Shown: positions 8,507-17,750 of the stretch, piece by piece
Numbering within the stretch: the first letter of the stretch is position 1
How the letters are laid out: every line of letters begins with the position of its first letter
DNA from: Marinobacter sp. SS5-14b
Lineage (GTDB): Bacteria > Pseudomonadota > Gammaproteobacteria > Pseudomonadales > Oleiphilaceae
Assembly: GCF_030541005.1 (NCBI RefSeq)
Contig: NZ_JASSVM010000001.1
Coordinates: forward strand, 806,001-870,000
Length of the DNA stretch: 64,000 nt
Direction: 5' to 3'
Notes under the pieces: generated by a model
What the model was told of the DNA's origin: nothing
The model's input: the letters and a program-made list of their open reading frames with translations, nothing else
Database searches by the model: none
Position numbers and translations under genes: made by a program

Positions 8507-10050
8507 CGAAAGCCAGCAAAACGTCTTCGTCAATGACGCTCTCGCGGCGCTTGCTGTTGCTGGGAGCACTGCCAGCCGTCGTGATGTTTGTCGTACTTAT
8601 GGCCTTTTTCACTTCTGCACGGCTGGATGATGCCCATCGTGATATGGCTCGTAGTAGTCAGATGCTGGCAGACAGCCTGGCACCGGCACTTGAATACGCC
8701 GTCGTGTCCGGAAACCGACTGGCGCTGGAGCAACTGCTTAGTCAGTCGTTGCGTAGAAGTGATGCAGACTGGGTCAGAGTGACGGACGTTGTGGGAGAAG
8801 AGCTCGGCTTTGTCAGCAAGGGCATCGGCTCAGCCGAGCGCACTGGCAATAGCTTTAACGTGTACGAGGCTGAAATTCTGCAGGAACCTCTCGAAATTGG
8901 CCCGGGAAATTCTGCCCAGTGGTTTGAGTCTGGATGGAACTTCAGTTCTGGCGCACTTCGCGTTGGGGCTGTGGAAGTTGGCGTGAACCCGGAAGTGCTT
9001 GAAGCCCGGCAACGTGATATCTGGTGGTCTTCCCTCACCGTCGGTGCAGGCATGCTGTTGTTTACTGTGCTACTGATCAACGTGTTTCTGGGCAACATAC
9101 TGCGGCCCATGCAGAGACTTTCCAGTCGGGTTGGTCAGTTGATTTTTGGTGACTACAGCCTTGAGCCGGTTGTCCGAAAAGGCGTCGCCAGGGAAATCGC
9201 CGATATCCAGGAACAGCTTAATCAACTGGCCGAGCATCTGGATAACCTGAAAACAGCGAGGGATCAAACCCTGGCCATTTCCGAAACCGCCAGGGATAAA
9301 GCCGAGCATGCAAGCATGGCGAAATCGGAGTTTCTTGCCACCATGAGCCATGAACTCCGCACGCCCCTGAACGGTGTGATCGGAATGATTGATCACATTG
9401 CGCAAGAGCCTCTTACCAAGCGCCAGGCGGATTACCTGACTACCGCAAAGCAGTCTGCCCAGGATCTTCTGACCGTGATTTCAGACATCCTGGATTACGC
9501 CAGAATGGACAGCGGCAGCCTGGAGATGGACGTTCAGGAATTTGACCTGCAGGCTTTGTTTACCAACTGCGTTGCCTCCTACCGGCATGCTGCGGAGCAA
9601 CAGGGGCTGGCTCTGGAGATTCAGTTTTTGGGAGACTGGCCAGAACACCCTGTGGTCGTGGGTGATGCGCCACGAGTACGTCAGGTGCTGGCCGGTCTGC
9701 TCGATAACTCCCTGGAGTTCACCAGTGACGGCTTCGTTACGATACGAACTCACTGGCTCGCCATTGAGCCCAGTCAGGCCCTGATCAGTTGCACAGTCAG
9801 TGACTCCGGGTCTGGTATAGCTTCAGAGCGGTTAAATGATGCTTTCAACAGCTTTGACAGCAAGCACCAGGGTAATGCCTCTGTGCAAAGCGGATCAGGA
9901 CTGGGGCTATCACTGGTGCAGCGGCTGGTTGAACTGATGGGAGGGCATGTACAGGTTGAATCTGACCTGGGACAGGGCTCATCATTCCGCTTTGAAATCC
10001 CCTTTGAGGTACCTGTCACGGCCGAAAGCCCGGATAGATCGGTCAAGTAA
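8503..10050 (+). CDS. Membrane histidine kinase (HAMP-HisKA-HATPase)
   Basis: Sensor kinase of 515 residues. Two membrane segments (about residues 15-38 and 178-200) flank a periplasmic domain of about 140 residues; a HAMP linker follows, then the phospho-acceptor region with the H-box MSHELRTPLNGVIGM near residue 285, and a HATPase domain with an N-box LLDNSLEFT, G1 DSGSGIA and G2 GSGLGLSL. It has no receiver domain, and no response regulator gene lies adjacent, so its partner must be elsewhere. It overlaps the binding-protein gene by four bases and is almost certainly co-translated with it. A terminator follows the stop. Confidence 0.9.
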   Translation: MTKASKTSSSMTLSRRLLLLGALPAVVMFVVLMAFFTSARLDDAHRDMARSSQMLADSLAPALEYAVVSGNRLALEQLLSQSLRRSDADWVRVTDVVGEELGFVSKGIGSAERTGNSFNVYEAEILQEPLEIGPGNSAQWFESGWNFSSGALRVGAVEVGVNPEVLEARQRDIWWSSLTVGAGMLLFTVLLINVFLGNILRPMQRLSSRVGQLIFGDYSLEPVVRKGVAREIADIQEQLNQLAEHLDNLKTARDQTLAISETARDKAEHASMAKSEFLATMSHELRTPLNGVIGMIDHIAQEPLTKRQADYLTTAKQSAQDLLTVISDILDYARMDSGSLEMDVQEFDLQALFTNCVASYRHAAEQQGLALEIQFLGDWPEHPVVVGDAPRVRQVLAGLLDNSLEFTSDGFVTIRTHWLAIEPSQALISCTVSDSGSGIASERLNDAFNSFDSKHQGNASVQSGSGLGLSLVQRLVELMGGHVQVESDLGQGSSFRFEIPFEVPVTAESPDRSVK

Positions 10051-10062
10051 GGTGGTTGCCTC

Positions 10063-10103
10063 GCCTGCCTCCGCCAAAGAGCGAAGGCAGGCCTCGTTTA
10101 TTT
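10063..10103. terminator. Hairpin between convergent kinase and gor genes
   Basis: GCCTGCCT (10063-10070) pairs with AGGCAGGC (10085-10092), followed by a short T-containing stretch (CTCGTTTATTT). It sits in the 56-base gap between the kinase stop and the stop of the convergent gor gene and may serve the kinase operon. Confidence 0.65.
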
Positions 10104-10106
10104 CAG

Positions 10107-11468
10107 CTACGCCACCGGTTGCCTCATGGTGACAAACTCCTCGGCTGACGTCGGGTGAATGCCAATAGTACTGTCAAACTGAGCCTTGGTTGCGCCAGCC
10201 TTGATCGCAACCGCCAGTCCCTGAGTGATCTCTCCGGCATCCGGGCCCACCATATGGGCACCCAGAACTTTGTCCGTCTGATCGTCAACAACGAGCTTCA
10301 TCAGGCAGCGCTCATCCCGGCCGCTAAGGGTGTACTTCATGGGCCGGAATTCGGACCGGTAAATGCGCAGGCTGTGCCCCGCCTCCCGGGCTTCCTGCTC
10401 GGTCAATCCCACCGTACCGATGTTCGGCTGGCAAAATACAGCGGTGGGAATCGCGCTGTAATCCATGTCGCCCTGGCCATCACCGAACAGCCGCCGTGAC
10501 AGGACCATGGCCTGGGCCAGTGCTACCGGGGTCAGCTGTGGCGTACCAATCACATCGCCCAAAGCTGAAATGGATGGCACCGCCGTTTGGAAGTGATCAT
10601 CTACCACGACATGCCCTGAGCCGGTCAGCTCCACACCCAGCTCTTCTAAGCCAAGGCCATCCACCAGTGCGCGCCGGCCTGTGGCCGCCATCACCAGGCC
10701 GGTTTCAAGACAGCTGCCGTCACTGAGGTTTACACGATAGTGGGCATTATCCGGTTCAACAGAATCAATGGTTACGTTAAACCGAAGGTCTATGCCTTTT
10801 TTGCGTATTTCCTGTTCTGTAAATCGGCGGATGTCTTCATCGAAGCCACGCAGGAACAGGTCGCCACGATACAAAAGTGTGGTTTCGACCCCCAGCCCCG
10901 CCAGAATGCCGGCAAATTCGACCGCGATGTACCCTCCCCCCCAAACAACGGCATGGCGCGGAAGCTGCGGAAGGTAGAACATTTCATTGGAGCTCAGTAA
11001 GCATTCTTTGCCAGGAATTTCAGGTATCACCGGCCAACTGCCAGTCGCAACCGTAATGTGCTTTGTCCGATAGGTCTGGTCGCCCACCGCAACCGTGTGT
11101 GGGTCACGGATGCTGGCGGTACCTTCAATAATGGTGACGCCTGCATTTTCGAGCATTCGTCCATAGATACCGTTCAGGCGCTCAATTTCGGCGTTTTTGT
11201 TGGCCACAAGTGTCGGCCAGTCAAACGTTACATCTTCATTGGGTATGCGCCAGCCATAGCCTTCAGCATCTTCCAGATCGTCCCTGACATGGGCCCCGTA
11301 AACGAACAGCTTTTTAGGAACGCACCCTACGTTTACGCAGGTTCCGCCAAGGTAACGTGATTCCACCACCGCTACCCTGGCGCCCATTTGGGCAGACATC
11401 CTGGCTAACCGCACTCCGCCAGAGCCAGCCCCAATAATAATCAGATCAAAATCCTGGTTTTCAGACAC
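10107..11468 (-). CDS. gor: Glutathione-disulfide reductase
   Basis: FAD-dependent disulfide reductase (453 residues, matching E. coli Gor) that reduces GSSG with NADPH in the cytoplasm. The FAD motif GAGSGG is near residue 12, the redox-active pair is in [13 protein letters not shown], the NAD(P)-binding motif [13 protein letters not shown] is near 175, and the C-terminal active-site His is in [11 protein letters not shown] choose the GTG at 11468, preceded by GGGAG with five bases of spacing; an upstream TTG at 11504 would add 12 residues and overlap gspM. It follows the gsp genes on the same strand by only 33 bases, so it may be read by transcription from the gsp operon. Confidence 0.93.
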   Translation of the reverse strand: MSENQDFDLIIIGAGSGGVRLARMSAQMGARVAVVESRYLGGTCVNVGCVPKKLFVYGAHVRDDLEDAEGYGWRIPNEDVTFDWPTLVANKNAEIERLNGIYGRMLENAGVTIIEGTASIRDPHTVAVGDQTYRTKHITVATGSWPVIPEIPGKECLLSSNEMFYLPQLPRHAVVWGGGYIAVEFAGILAGLGVETTLLYRGDLFLRGFDEDIRRFTEQEIRKKGIDLRFNVTIDSVEPDNAHYRVNLSDGSCLETGLVMAATGRRALVDGLGLEELGVELTGSGHVVVDDHFQTAVPSISALGDVIGTPQLTPVALAQAMVLSRRLFGDGQGDMDYSAIPTAVFCQPNIGTVGLTEQEAREAGHSLRIYRSEFRPMKYTLSGRDERCLMKLVVDDQTDKVLGAHMVGPDAGEITQGLAVAIKAGATKAQFDSTIGIHPTSAEEFVTMRQPVA

Positions 11469-11500
11469 TTCGTCTCCCGTCTTTCGATGAAATAGCCAGA

Positions 11501-12034
11501 TCAAATGGCCAGTGTAAGCCGGACCGAAATCTTGCCGGGTTCGTTACTTCTGTCCATTGCAGCTTGATCAATGATGATTCCATGCCGGGTATCGAGGCGC
11601 TCAAGCCACGCGGCCACATCGGCAAATGGCGCGCCCTCCATCCATACCCGTATCGCATTATCTCCGGTTGGCTCGAAACGTTGCAGTGACAGCCCGGCTT
11701 CGCCAGCCGAACGGGTGACCAGTGCCATCAGAGCCCGACCGTCTTCCGGCTTTTCGACGCCTGCGGCGGCATTGCTCTGGTTGCCTGAACGCCCAAGCCC
11801 CTGAATCGATGCCTGATTGGCCTGCATCCATCCAAGCAGTTCGGCGGCGTTTTCGCGACTTGCCTGTGCGTTGTCGTGAAACTCGGTGATCGGTCGCCAA
11901 ACGGCAAAATACAGGATCGCGAGTGCCAGTGCCACGCCCAGAACAATCAGTGCCTGGCGATCCCGGGTAGGCAACTGGTCGTATCGGGCAATCATTTTGC
12001 CGATCGCTGGCTGGTCCTTTATACGTTGCAACAT
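11501..12034 (-). CDS. gspM: Type II secretion protein GspM
   Basis: Inner-membrane assembly-platform protein (177 residues). It has a short cytoplasmic N-terminus, one membrane helix ([19 protein letters not shown], residues 28-46), and a periplasmic domain with the ferredoxin-like pattern seen in GspM ([19 protein letters not shown] and VRLTLAI at the C-terminus). It pairs with GspL. Last gsp gene of the minus-strand operon, four bases after gspL. No gspN follows; the next gene is gor. Confidence 0.9.
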   Translation of the reverse strand: MLQRIKDQPAIGKMIARYDQLPTRDRQALIVLGVALALAILYFAVWRPITEFHDNAQASRENAAELLGWMQANQASIQGLGRSGNQSNAAAGVEKPEDGRALMALVTRSAGEAGLSLQRFEPTGDNAIRVWMEGAPFADVAAWLERLDTRHGIIIDQAAMDRSNEPGKISVRLTLAI

Positions 12035-12038
12035 CCGT

Positions 12039-13346
12039 TTATCCTCCAGAAACCGTTAAACGGCCACGAGCACCGTTCGACTCGTTTACTACTGAGCCAA
12101 TCTGTGCCTGCAAGCCCTGGTTTGCCAACCCGTTGCGCAAACGGCTCAGGCGGTCATAGCTGTCAGCTCTGATATCAACCACCAGCTCACCCCGGTTCCG
12201 GCTGTAATTTATGGAGTTGAAGGTTACTGCACCAGAGCCCGGCAGGCGGCCGTATTGATCGCCGGTGAACTTCATCAGGGTGATGAAGTCTACATCCAGC
12301 CCTTGAGACCCCGCCACACGCAGTTGCCCTTCGATAACACGGCGAACGTTGCCTGCGTGGGTACGCTGATCCGATGGGAAGGCCTGCCGATAGATCGCCA
12401 TCGCTTGCGCCTGCAGGTCGTCAGCCTGTTGCTGATGATACACGCCCAGGCCAACTTCCAGGCCGAGCTGAATCACGAACCACAGCGATGCCACCGCAAT
12501 CAGGGGGCGCCAGGGCTTGAGGGGGCTGGCACCGGAAACCTTGATCGAGAACGCGCCCTGGCACAGGTTAACGGGATGGCACAGGTGCTGATGGTGGGAC
12601 CACGCCAGGAACTCCAGCACCGAAAACTCGAGCGGTTTTTGCTGAACACTGACACGGCCCGAGGCACCAGATAGCTCGCTGATCAACGGCTGCTGGTTCT
12701 CGATATCCGATTCCAGGCCGTAAAGTTGCACCGGGATTTCCGCAATCACCTCTTCCGAGGACGGCGCTGCCATGGTCATCGCAAACAGCGGAAGGTTGTC
12801 TGCCTGCATCCGCAACCATTCCCCACGCTGACTCTGCATCATCACAAACTCGCCATCCAGGCACATCATCCAGCCGGATTCCGGGGCTGGCAGCAAGGAC
12901 GCATCGGGGTAGATGGCATCCAACCGTGCGTGAAGCCAACCGGAAAACAGAGTTTGCCAGCGTTGCATCTGGTTCAAATCAATAGCCGCAACCAGATACC
13001 CATCCGCGGCATGGCGCCCGAGTGCAAGGTGAACCGTTTCAATATCCTGGGCGATCTGCTCTTCAACCGCATAGGGCAATGCCTGCTGAATAAAGCGGCT
13101 TTGTTTGGCGGGTATATCTGCAAGGCAGAAGGCCGCTTCATCGCCGGGCACGAGTCCGATCAGAAGAACCTTATCCAGCGAATTCTGCGCCAGTGTCTGC
13201 TCAATAGCATCTCGCGTGTCGGCACTGCCATGGGCCTGGGCATCGCCGCTGGCATCATGCAGCACCCAGCTGTATAGCTGGACCTCCGGGTTCTGGTCCG
13301 GGTCTGCAAACGGCGCCAATGGCCTGACATATAGACGATAAGACAT
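12039..13346 (-). CDS. gspL: Type II secretion protein GspL
   Basis: Platform protein (435 residues) that links the GspE ATPase to the inner membrane. The N-terminal 245 or so residues form the actin-like cytoplasmic domain (LIGLVPGDEAAF, RFIQQALPYAVEEQIAQD), followed by one membrane helix near residue 265 (LIAVASLWFVIQLGLEVG) and a periplasmic ferredoxin-like domain (LVVDIRADSYDRLSRL). Length and domain order match the family. The gene lies between gspK and gspM with gaps of two and four bases. Confidence 0.9.
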   Translation of the reverse strand: MSYRLYVRPLAPFADPDQNPEVQLYSWVLHDASGDAQAHGSADTRDAIEQTLAQNSLDKVLLIGLVPGDEAAFCLADIPAKQSRFIQQALPYAVEEQIAQDIETVHLALGRHAADGYLVAAIDLNQMQRWQTLFSGWLHARLDAIYPDASLLPAPESGWMMCLDGEFVMMQSQRGEWLRMQADNLPLFAMTMAAPSSEEVIAEIPVQLYGLESDIENQQPLISELSGASGRVSVQQKPLEFSVLEFLAWSHHQHLCHPVNLCQGAFSIKVSGASPLKPWRPLIAVASLWFVIQLGLEVGLGVYHQQQADDLQAQAMAIYRQAFPSDQRTHAGNVRRVIEGQLRVAGSQGLDVDFITLMKFTGDQYGRLPGSGAVTFNSINYSRNRGELVVDIRADSYDRLSRLRNGLANQGLQAQIGSVVNESNGARGRLTVSGG

Positions 13347-13348
13347 GG

Positions 13349-14356
13349 CTATCCTTCTGAGAAAGTGTAAGGTTCCTTGGAAATTCTGTTCTTTTGTCCG
13401 GTATCCCTGTGAACAGTCCGGACCTCACCTTCCGGATTTCGAAACACCGTGCTGACCATATTTACGACACGATTATCGTAGGTAATCCGTGATACAACTT
13501 CAAAAAAACGGGTTTGAAGGGTTAAGCCGCTGGCTTTGAGGCCCATTCCCGAGAATTCGGGCATCGCCAGAAAATCCTGAATATTCTCGAACCGTCCCTC
13601 TTCCCGTTTGGCAATGATTGACTCTGCCTGGGCTTCGTTCAAGTCCGGATGCAGGGACATCAACACCGGCCCGGTTGCGGCATTCACATTAATGCCTATG
13701 CCACTCACCGGCACCGCACTAACGTGGGGGCGCAATGCTACGTAAATTTCTTCGGTCATGCCTTCGATCAGCCTCAGTTCGGTGATCGATACAAACGGCT
13801 GATTGGCCGCCCGGTATCCTGGCTCTGCCATCAGATACTGCCCATCCTCTGCGCCATAGGCGCTTGCGGTTTGGTCGTCGGGGTCTACCCAGTCAATCAG
13901 AGTATCCACATTCAGGCCGGTGATACCCAGGGCAACCAGAAGACGAGCCAAACGGTCCTTGGTGAGCGGGTCAACCTGCCCATTCGGGGTGACCAGATCA
14001 TTCAGGTTGATGCGGCCACCAAGGTCATCAATCTGTACTTCGGCAACACCACTCTCATCCAATGGCAATACGGCAGCGTGCATGGCCCAGAACTCATCCG
14101 GGCTGTCGACCATCACACCTTTTTCTTTGTCTTCTTCGTAGTCGCGTACCAGAATCCGCCTGGCGAATTCCTCAGCCCCCAGAGCAATGCTCTGCCCCTG
14201 TTGCTGAGCCAGGTAGTGGCCGGCCTTGTAAACCCTGAGACTTTGCTGCTTGGTCATGCCAGCGGCCAGCAAAACGACCAGCGCCATTGCCAGCAGCACC
14301 ATAATCAGGGCCACGCCGGTTTGCCGGGTGCCGATCCTGAAGGAGACGGGTTTCAT
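13349..14356 (-). CDS. gspK: Type II secretion minor pseudopilin GspK
   Basis: Large minor pseudopilin (335 residues) that caps the pseudopilus tip with GspI and GspJ. The prepilin leader ends at TG followed by the hydrophobic stretch VALIMVLLAMALVVLLAAGM. As usual for GspK it lacks the Glu at position +5 that the other pseudopilins carry. The globular region contains the SAM-like helical insert with DLGGRINLNDLV and DPDDQTASAYGAED, consistent with the calcium-binding GspK fold. Its start overlaps the gspJ stop by four bases. Confidence 0.92.
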   Translation of the reverse strand: MKPVSFRIGTRQTGVALIMVLLAMALVVLLAAGMTKQQSLRVYKAGHYLAQQQGQSIALGAEEFARRILVRDYEEDKEKGVMVDSPDEFWAMHAAVLPLDESGVAEVQIDDLGGRINLNDLVTPNGQVDPLTKDRLARLLVALGITGLNVDTLIDWVDPDDQTASAYGAEDGQYLMAEPGYRAANQPFVSITELRLIEGMTEEIYVALRPHVSAVPVSGIGINVNAATGPVLMSLHPDLNEAQAESIIAKREEGRFENIQDFLAMPEFSGMGLKASGLTLQTRFFEVVSRITYDNRVVNMVSTVFRNPEGEVRTVHRDTGQKNRISKEPYTFSEG

Positions 14357-15105
14357 GTGCCGGCCCCTGCTGTGCCTTCTTCGGCCGTTTCATCCGTACC
14401 GGATTCGCTGGCGGCCTCCAGTTGTTGATTTACCACAGCCTGCGCCTGCCCCTGAACAAAACCCGGCAGACTGAATACCCGAACAATCTCGCCAAAACGC
14501 TCATGTTCCAGGGCTATTTCAATGCCCGCAGGTAAAGGAATGACAGGCCTGGCACCCGGTGCAAGATTGGCAAGAACCTGATCAGACGGCCACTGGTCCT
14601 GCCATTTCCCTTCCTCGTCAAGAAACCGGATGTCGAATTCAAGTACATTTTCCAGCAGCAGTACGTCCCGGCTGCTGTCATCCTGCCCCTGGTCGACAAC
14701 GGGCCAGTACCGGCGCCTCAGTTCGGTACCGGTGTACTCCCAGCCCGCCCTTTGCAGTCCACTCCGGCGCAGCCCCAAGGGATTGCGCCAGCCCTGGCGG
14801 GTGATCATCAATGCAAAGGCATCTTCCCGAGAGGTCAGCGAAGGCTTGTAGTCTCCATAAACGTCCCGGGCGGGGCGGTTCACCACTTGGGTAATATCCC
14901 GCTCAAGCAGGAGCATCGCCTTCTGCAAACCGTCAAACTGATCGGCCAGCTCGTTGACTCTGTCTCTGGACGTGACCACGCCACTGACCACTTGCCATAC
15001 GCCCAAACCAATGACCGCAGTGATGGTAACGGCAATCAACACTTCCATCAGTGTGAAGCCACGTTGAGCGCGGAAGAGAGGCCTGCCGGCGCAAGACACC
15101 ATCAC
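14353..15105 (-). CDS. gspJ: Type II secretion minor pseudopilin GspJ
   Basis: Minor pseudopilin (250 residues). The prepilin peptidase site is RG/FTLMEVLIAV with the conserved Glu at +5, followed by a hydrophobic helix. The globular part has the GspJ hallmarks: a REDAFALMITRQGWRNPL stretch and LRRRYWPVVDQ. The C-terminal tail is enriched in Ala, Glu and Gly and looks disordered. Start overlaps the gspI stop by four bases (ATGA). Confidence 0.92.
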   Translation of the reverse strand: MMVSCAGRPLFRAQRGFTLMEVLIAVTITAVIGLGVWQVVSGVVTSRDRVNELADQFDGLQKAMLLLERDITQVVNRPARDVYGDYKPSLTSREDAFALMITRQGWRNPLGLRRSGLQRAGWEYTGTELRRRYWPVVDQGQDDSSRDVLLLENVLEFDIRFLDEEGKWQDQWPSDQVLANLAPGARPVIPLPAGIEIALEHERFGEIVRVFSLPGFVQGQAQAVVNQQLEAASESGTDETAEEGTAGAGT

Positions 15106-15479
15106 TTCTCTCCCAGAAAGGCGGAAAGTGTATGCACGGGGAAGGGATTCTCCTGATCGTCAGGGTATTTGGCGACGGTCACCTCAATGCGTCTCATGGA
15201 GGGCTCGGCTGTCCCCTGCACCACCGTTGTGACCTGCCAGCGGTAGGTGCCGAACTCGGTATCTTCGGAGTTTTCCGACGTACCGGGCAGCGACTCCTGC
15301 AGACGTAATTCATTGATTCGATTTTCCGCAATCCAGCCGGCCAGGGTTTTATCCCGAACCCGCTCGAAGCTGGAAATATACTGGCTGCCCACTTCCGCCG
15401 CTGCGGTCGCAATCAGGCCAAAAACCAGCAGCGCAATCAGCACCTCCAGCAACGTAAATCCCCTGGCCCGAGTTACCAT
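15102..15479 (-). CDS. gspI: Type II secretion minor pseudopilin GspI
   Basis: Minor pseudopilin (125 residues) that starts the tip complex. The leader ends at ARG/FTLLEVLIALLVFG with Glu at +5. I start it at the ATG at 15479, which overlaps the gspH stop by seven bases and has GGGAG upstream; starting further upstream at 15509 would add ten residues and lengthen the leader beyond the usual size. The globular domain has the expected AGWIAENRINELRL and YRWQVTTVV strands. Confidence 0.9.
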   Translation of the reverse strand: MVTRARGFTLLEVLIALLVFGLIATAAAEVGSQYISSFERVRDKTLAGWIAENRINELRLQESLPGTSENSEDTEFGTYRWQVTTVVQGTAEPSMRRIEVTVAKYPDDQENPFPVHTLSAFLGEK

Positions 15480-16003
15480 TCTTCGTCTCCCGAACCTGGC
15501 TGTCGCCATTCGAGTTCGGAAACACCGTCAGAGGCAAGCACGAGCATGGAGTCGGTGTCCTTACCCAGGGTGAATTCAATTTCAAAGGGGGTGGTCTCAC
15601 CACTGGAGAAAAAAACGACATTCGGACGCAGTTTGTCTTCAGCAGTCGCCAGGCGGGGTGCATCGCTTTCTACATACTCGGTCAGGGTTAGCCACTCCGG
15701 CAGAGTACGCTTACTGAACATTCGCTCTCCGGAGGGCTTCCATTCTCCGGACTCATCCTGAAAAGCAACAAAACGGTAACCATCGTCCTCCAATAACAGG
15801 CCCAGTTCGAGGTTGTTGAGCACCGCCTGTTCGGATGCGGTCTGCATCAGCAGGTAAAGTTCTCGCACGTTACTTTCAAGCTCGCGCTGCTGGGAACTGC
15901 CCGCCATATTGAAGACGGCAAGCGACGCCAGCAGCCCGACAATAATCAGGACAACCAGTATTTCGATCAGCGTAAAGCCGGAGTGGTCTGCCCTGCGGTA
16001 CAC
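15473..16003 (-). CDS. gspH: Type II secretion minor pseudopilin GspH
   Basis: Minor pseudopilin of about 176 residues. The leader ends at SG/FTLIEILVVLIIVGLL with Glu at +5. The start is uncertain: a TTG at 16009 sits directly after the gspG stop, only three bases from a GGGAAG motif, whereas the GTG at 16003 has nine bases of spacing and is preferred here. The globular region (LGLLLEDDGYRFVAF, FEIEFTLG) fits GspH. Located between gspG and gspI as in the Pseudomonas xcp cluster. Confidence 0.85.
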   Translation of the reverse strand: MYRRADHSGFTLIEILVVLIIVGLLASLAVFNMAGSSQQRELESNVRELYLLMQTASEQAVLNNLELGLLLEDDGYRFVAFQDESGEWKPSGERMFSKRTLPEWLTLTEYVESDAPRLATAEDKLRPNVVFFSSGETTPFEIEFTLGKDTDSMLVLASDGVSELEWRQPGSGDEEW

Positions 16004-16009
16004 AATCAA

Positions 16010-16462
16010 TTACTTCCCGGTGTTCCAGGCACTGATATCGGCCGCATCGCCATCACCGCCTTCCTGACCATCTGAACCGTAGGAGTACAAATCGTAGGGT
16101 CCTTCAACACCAGGGCTCACATACTGGTACTGATTATTCCAGGGGTCTTCCGGCACGCTCTTGAGGTAACCATCCGGGTTCCAGTTTTTCGGCTCCGGGC
16201 TACCGCTCGGCCGGTTCACCAACGCTTCCAGGCCTTGCTGAGTGGACGGGTAGTGACTGTTATCCAGACGGTAAAGATCCAGGGCATTTGAAATGTTGCT
16301 CAGCTGGGTTTCTGCGACGGTAACCTTGGCCTGATCACTCCGGCCCATGATGTTGGGCGCTACGATCGCCACCAGCAGGCCGAGAATAACCATAACGACC
16401 ATGATTTCGATCAGCGTAAAACCCTTGTTGCGAGACATTCTTAAGTTCAGCTTGTTGCTCAT
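16010..16462 (-). CDS. gspG: Type II secretion major pseudopilin GspG
   Basis: Major subunit of the periplasmic pseudopilus (150 residues). The leader ends at KG/FTLIEIMVVMVILG with Glu at +5. The canonical GspG body is clear: LDLYRLDNSHYPSTQQGLEA, then GYLKSVPEDPWNNQYQY, and a C-terminal calcium-site region with YSYGSDGQEGGDGDAADI. Very highly conserved and the surest landmark of the cluster. It is separated from gspF by 73 bases. Confidence 0.97.
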   Translation of the reverse strand: MSNKLNLRMSRNKGFTLIEIMVVMVILGLLVAIVAPNIMGRSDQAKVTVAETQLSNISNALDLYRLDNSHYPSTQQGLEALVNRPSGSPEPKNWNPDGYLKSVPEDPWNNQYQYVSPGVEGPYDLYSYGSDGQEGGDGDAADISAWNTGK

Positions 16463-16535
16463 AGTGTCACTCGTCGTTTATCCGTGGTTCTTGAATTTTA
16501 AAGGCGCGTAATGCCTGGTACCCAGGGGACCGCCA

Positions 16536-17747
16536 TCAGCCCACCAGGTTACTCATATTCAGAATTGGCAACATAATGGCCAATACAATAATCAGCACAA
16601 CGACGCCCATGATCAGCAGCATCATGGGCTCGAACAGCCCGACAATGGCCGCAATCTTGGACTGCAGTGTGTTCTCCTGCATCCGTGCCGTGCGCTCCAG
16701 CATACTGTCGAGCTCGCCGCTCGCCTCGCCACTGGCAATCATGTGCAGCATCATTGGCGGAAAATAGCCGGTCTGGTCAAGCGCCCGGTGCAAGGAACCC
16801 CCCTCGCTCACCTTGCGGGCCGCTTCACGAAGTTCCCGGCGCAGGAAATCGTTCGACAACACCTCACCGGCGATTCTCATGGCTTCAACCAAGGGAACAC
16901 CACTGGTCGTCAGAATACTGAGCGTGCTGGCATAGCGCGCAGTGTTCACTCCCCGAACCATTCCGGCAAACAGCGGCAAATGCAAAAGCTGCCTGTGGAA
17001 CTTCATCCGAAACGCCGGTTTGGTAAGCGCCACCCGAAAACCAATCAGTGCTAACACCAGCAAGATCAGGATATAGACACCGAAAGCGCCAAGAAATTCC
17101 GATACCGACAACATGGCAACCGTCAGCCCCGGCAGCTCCTGCCCCTGCTTAAGGAAAACTTCGATGATATCTGGCACAACGTAGGTGAGCAGGAAAACCA
17201 CAATGGAAATGGCAACTATGCTGAGAATAATCGGGTAGATCGCGGCGAGCTGGATCTTTTGGCGGGCTTCCTGCCGGCTTTCGGTGTAATCCGCAAGACG
17301 ATTCAGCACCAGATCAAGGTGCCCCGCATGCTCACCAGCCGCCACGGTTGACCGATAAAGCCTCGGAAACGCCTTGGGGAATTCTCCAAAGCTGTCTGCC
17401 AGCGTGTAGCCTTCCATGACTTTGGCACGAATGGCAATCAACATGCTGCGAATACGGGGCTTTGTCGATTGTTGCGCGGTTGCACTCAAGGCTTGCTCGA
17501 TGGGGATACCAGATTGAATTAGCGTTGCCAACTGTCGCGTGACCAAAGCCAGATCAGCGGCGGTCAGCGTACCCCGGCTGCTCAGAGGGTTGTTGCGAGC
17601 CTGCTTCTCAACAGCAGGCTCTACGGTCAGCGGTGTCAGGCCTTTTTCGCGAAGTTGCTGCCTGACCGCTCTTGGCGCATCCGCTTCCACCACGCCATGC
17701 TTCTGCTTGCCCCTGGGGTCCAGCGCTTTGTATTCGTATGCTGGCAT
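16536..17747 (-). CDS. gspF: Type II secretion inner-membrane protein GspF
   Basis: Polytopic platform protein (403 residues) with the two repeated cytoplasmic T2SF domains and three membrane segments. Landmarks are MPAYEYKALDPRGK at the N-terminus, LADYTESRQEARQKIQLA before the first membrane segment, ASTLSILTTSGVPLVEAM in the second domain and IVLAIMLPILNMSNLVG at the C-terminus. Directly follows gspE by three bases. Confidence 0.95.
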   Translation of the reverse strand: MPAYEYKALDPRGKQKHGVVEADAPRAVRQQLREKGLTPLTVEPAVEKQARNNPLSSRGTLTAADLALVTRQLATLIQSGIPIEQALSATAQQSTKPRIRSMLIAIRAKVMEGYTLADSFGEFPKAFPRLYRSTVAAGEHAGHLDLVLNRLADYTESRQEARQKIQLAAIYPIILSIVAISIVVFLLTYVVPDIIEVFLKQGQELPGLTVAMLSVSEFLGAFGVYILILLVLALIGFRVALTKPAFRMKFHRQLLHLPLFAGMVRGVNTARYASTLSILTTSGVPLVEAMRIAGEVLSNDFLRRELREAARKVSEGGSLHRALDQTGYFPPMMLHMIASGEASGELDSMLERTARMQENTLQSKIAAIVGLFEPMMLLIMGVVVLIIVLAIMLPILNMSNLVG

Positions 17748-17750
17748 GGG

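Noticed and set aside
13649..14428. Long 259-codon open frame on the plus strand within gspK and gspJ
   Set aside because: It is antisense to two clear pseudopilin genes with signature prepilin motifs; such long shadows are common in this G/C-rich DNA.
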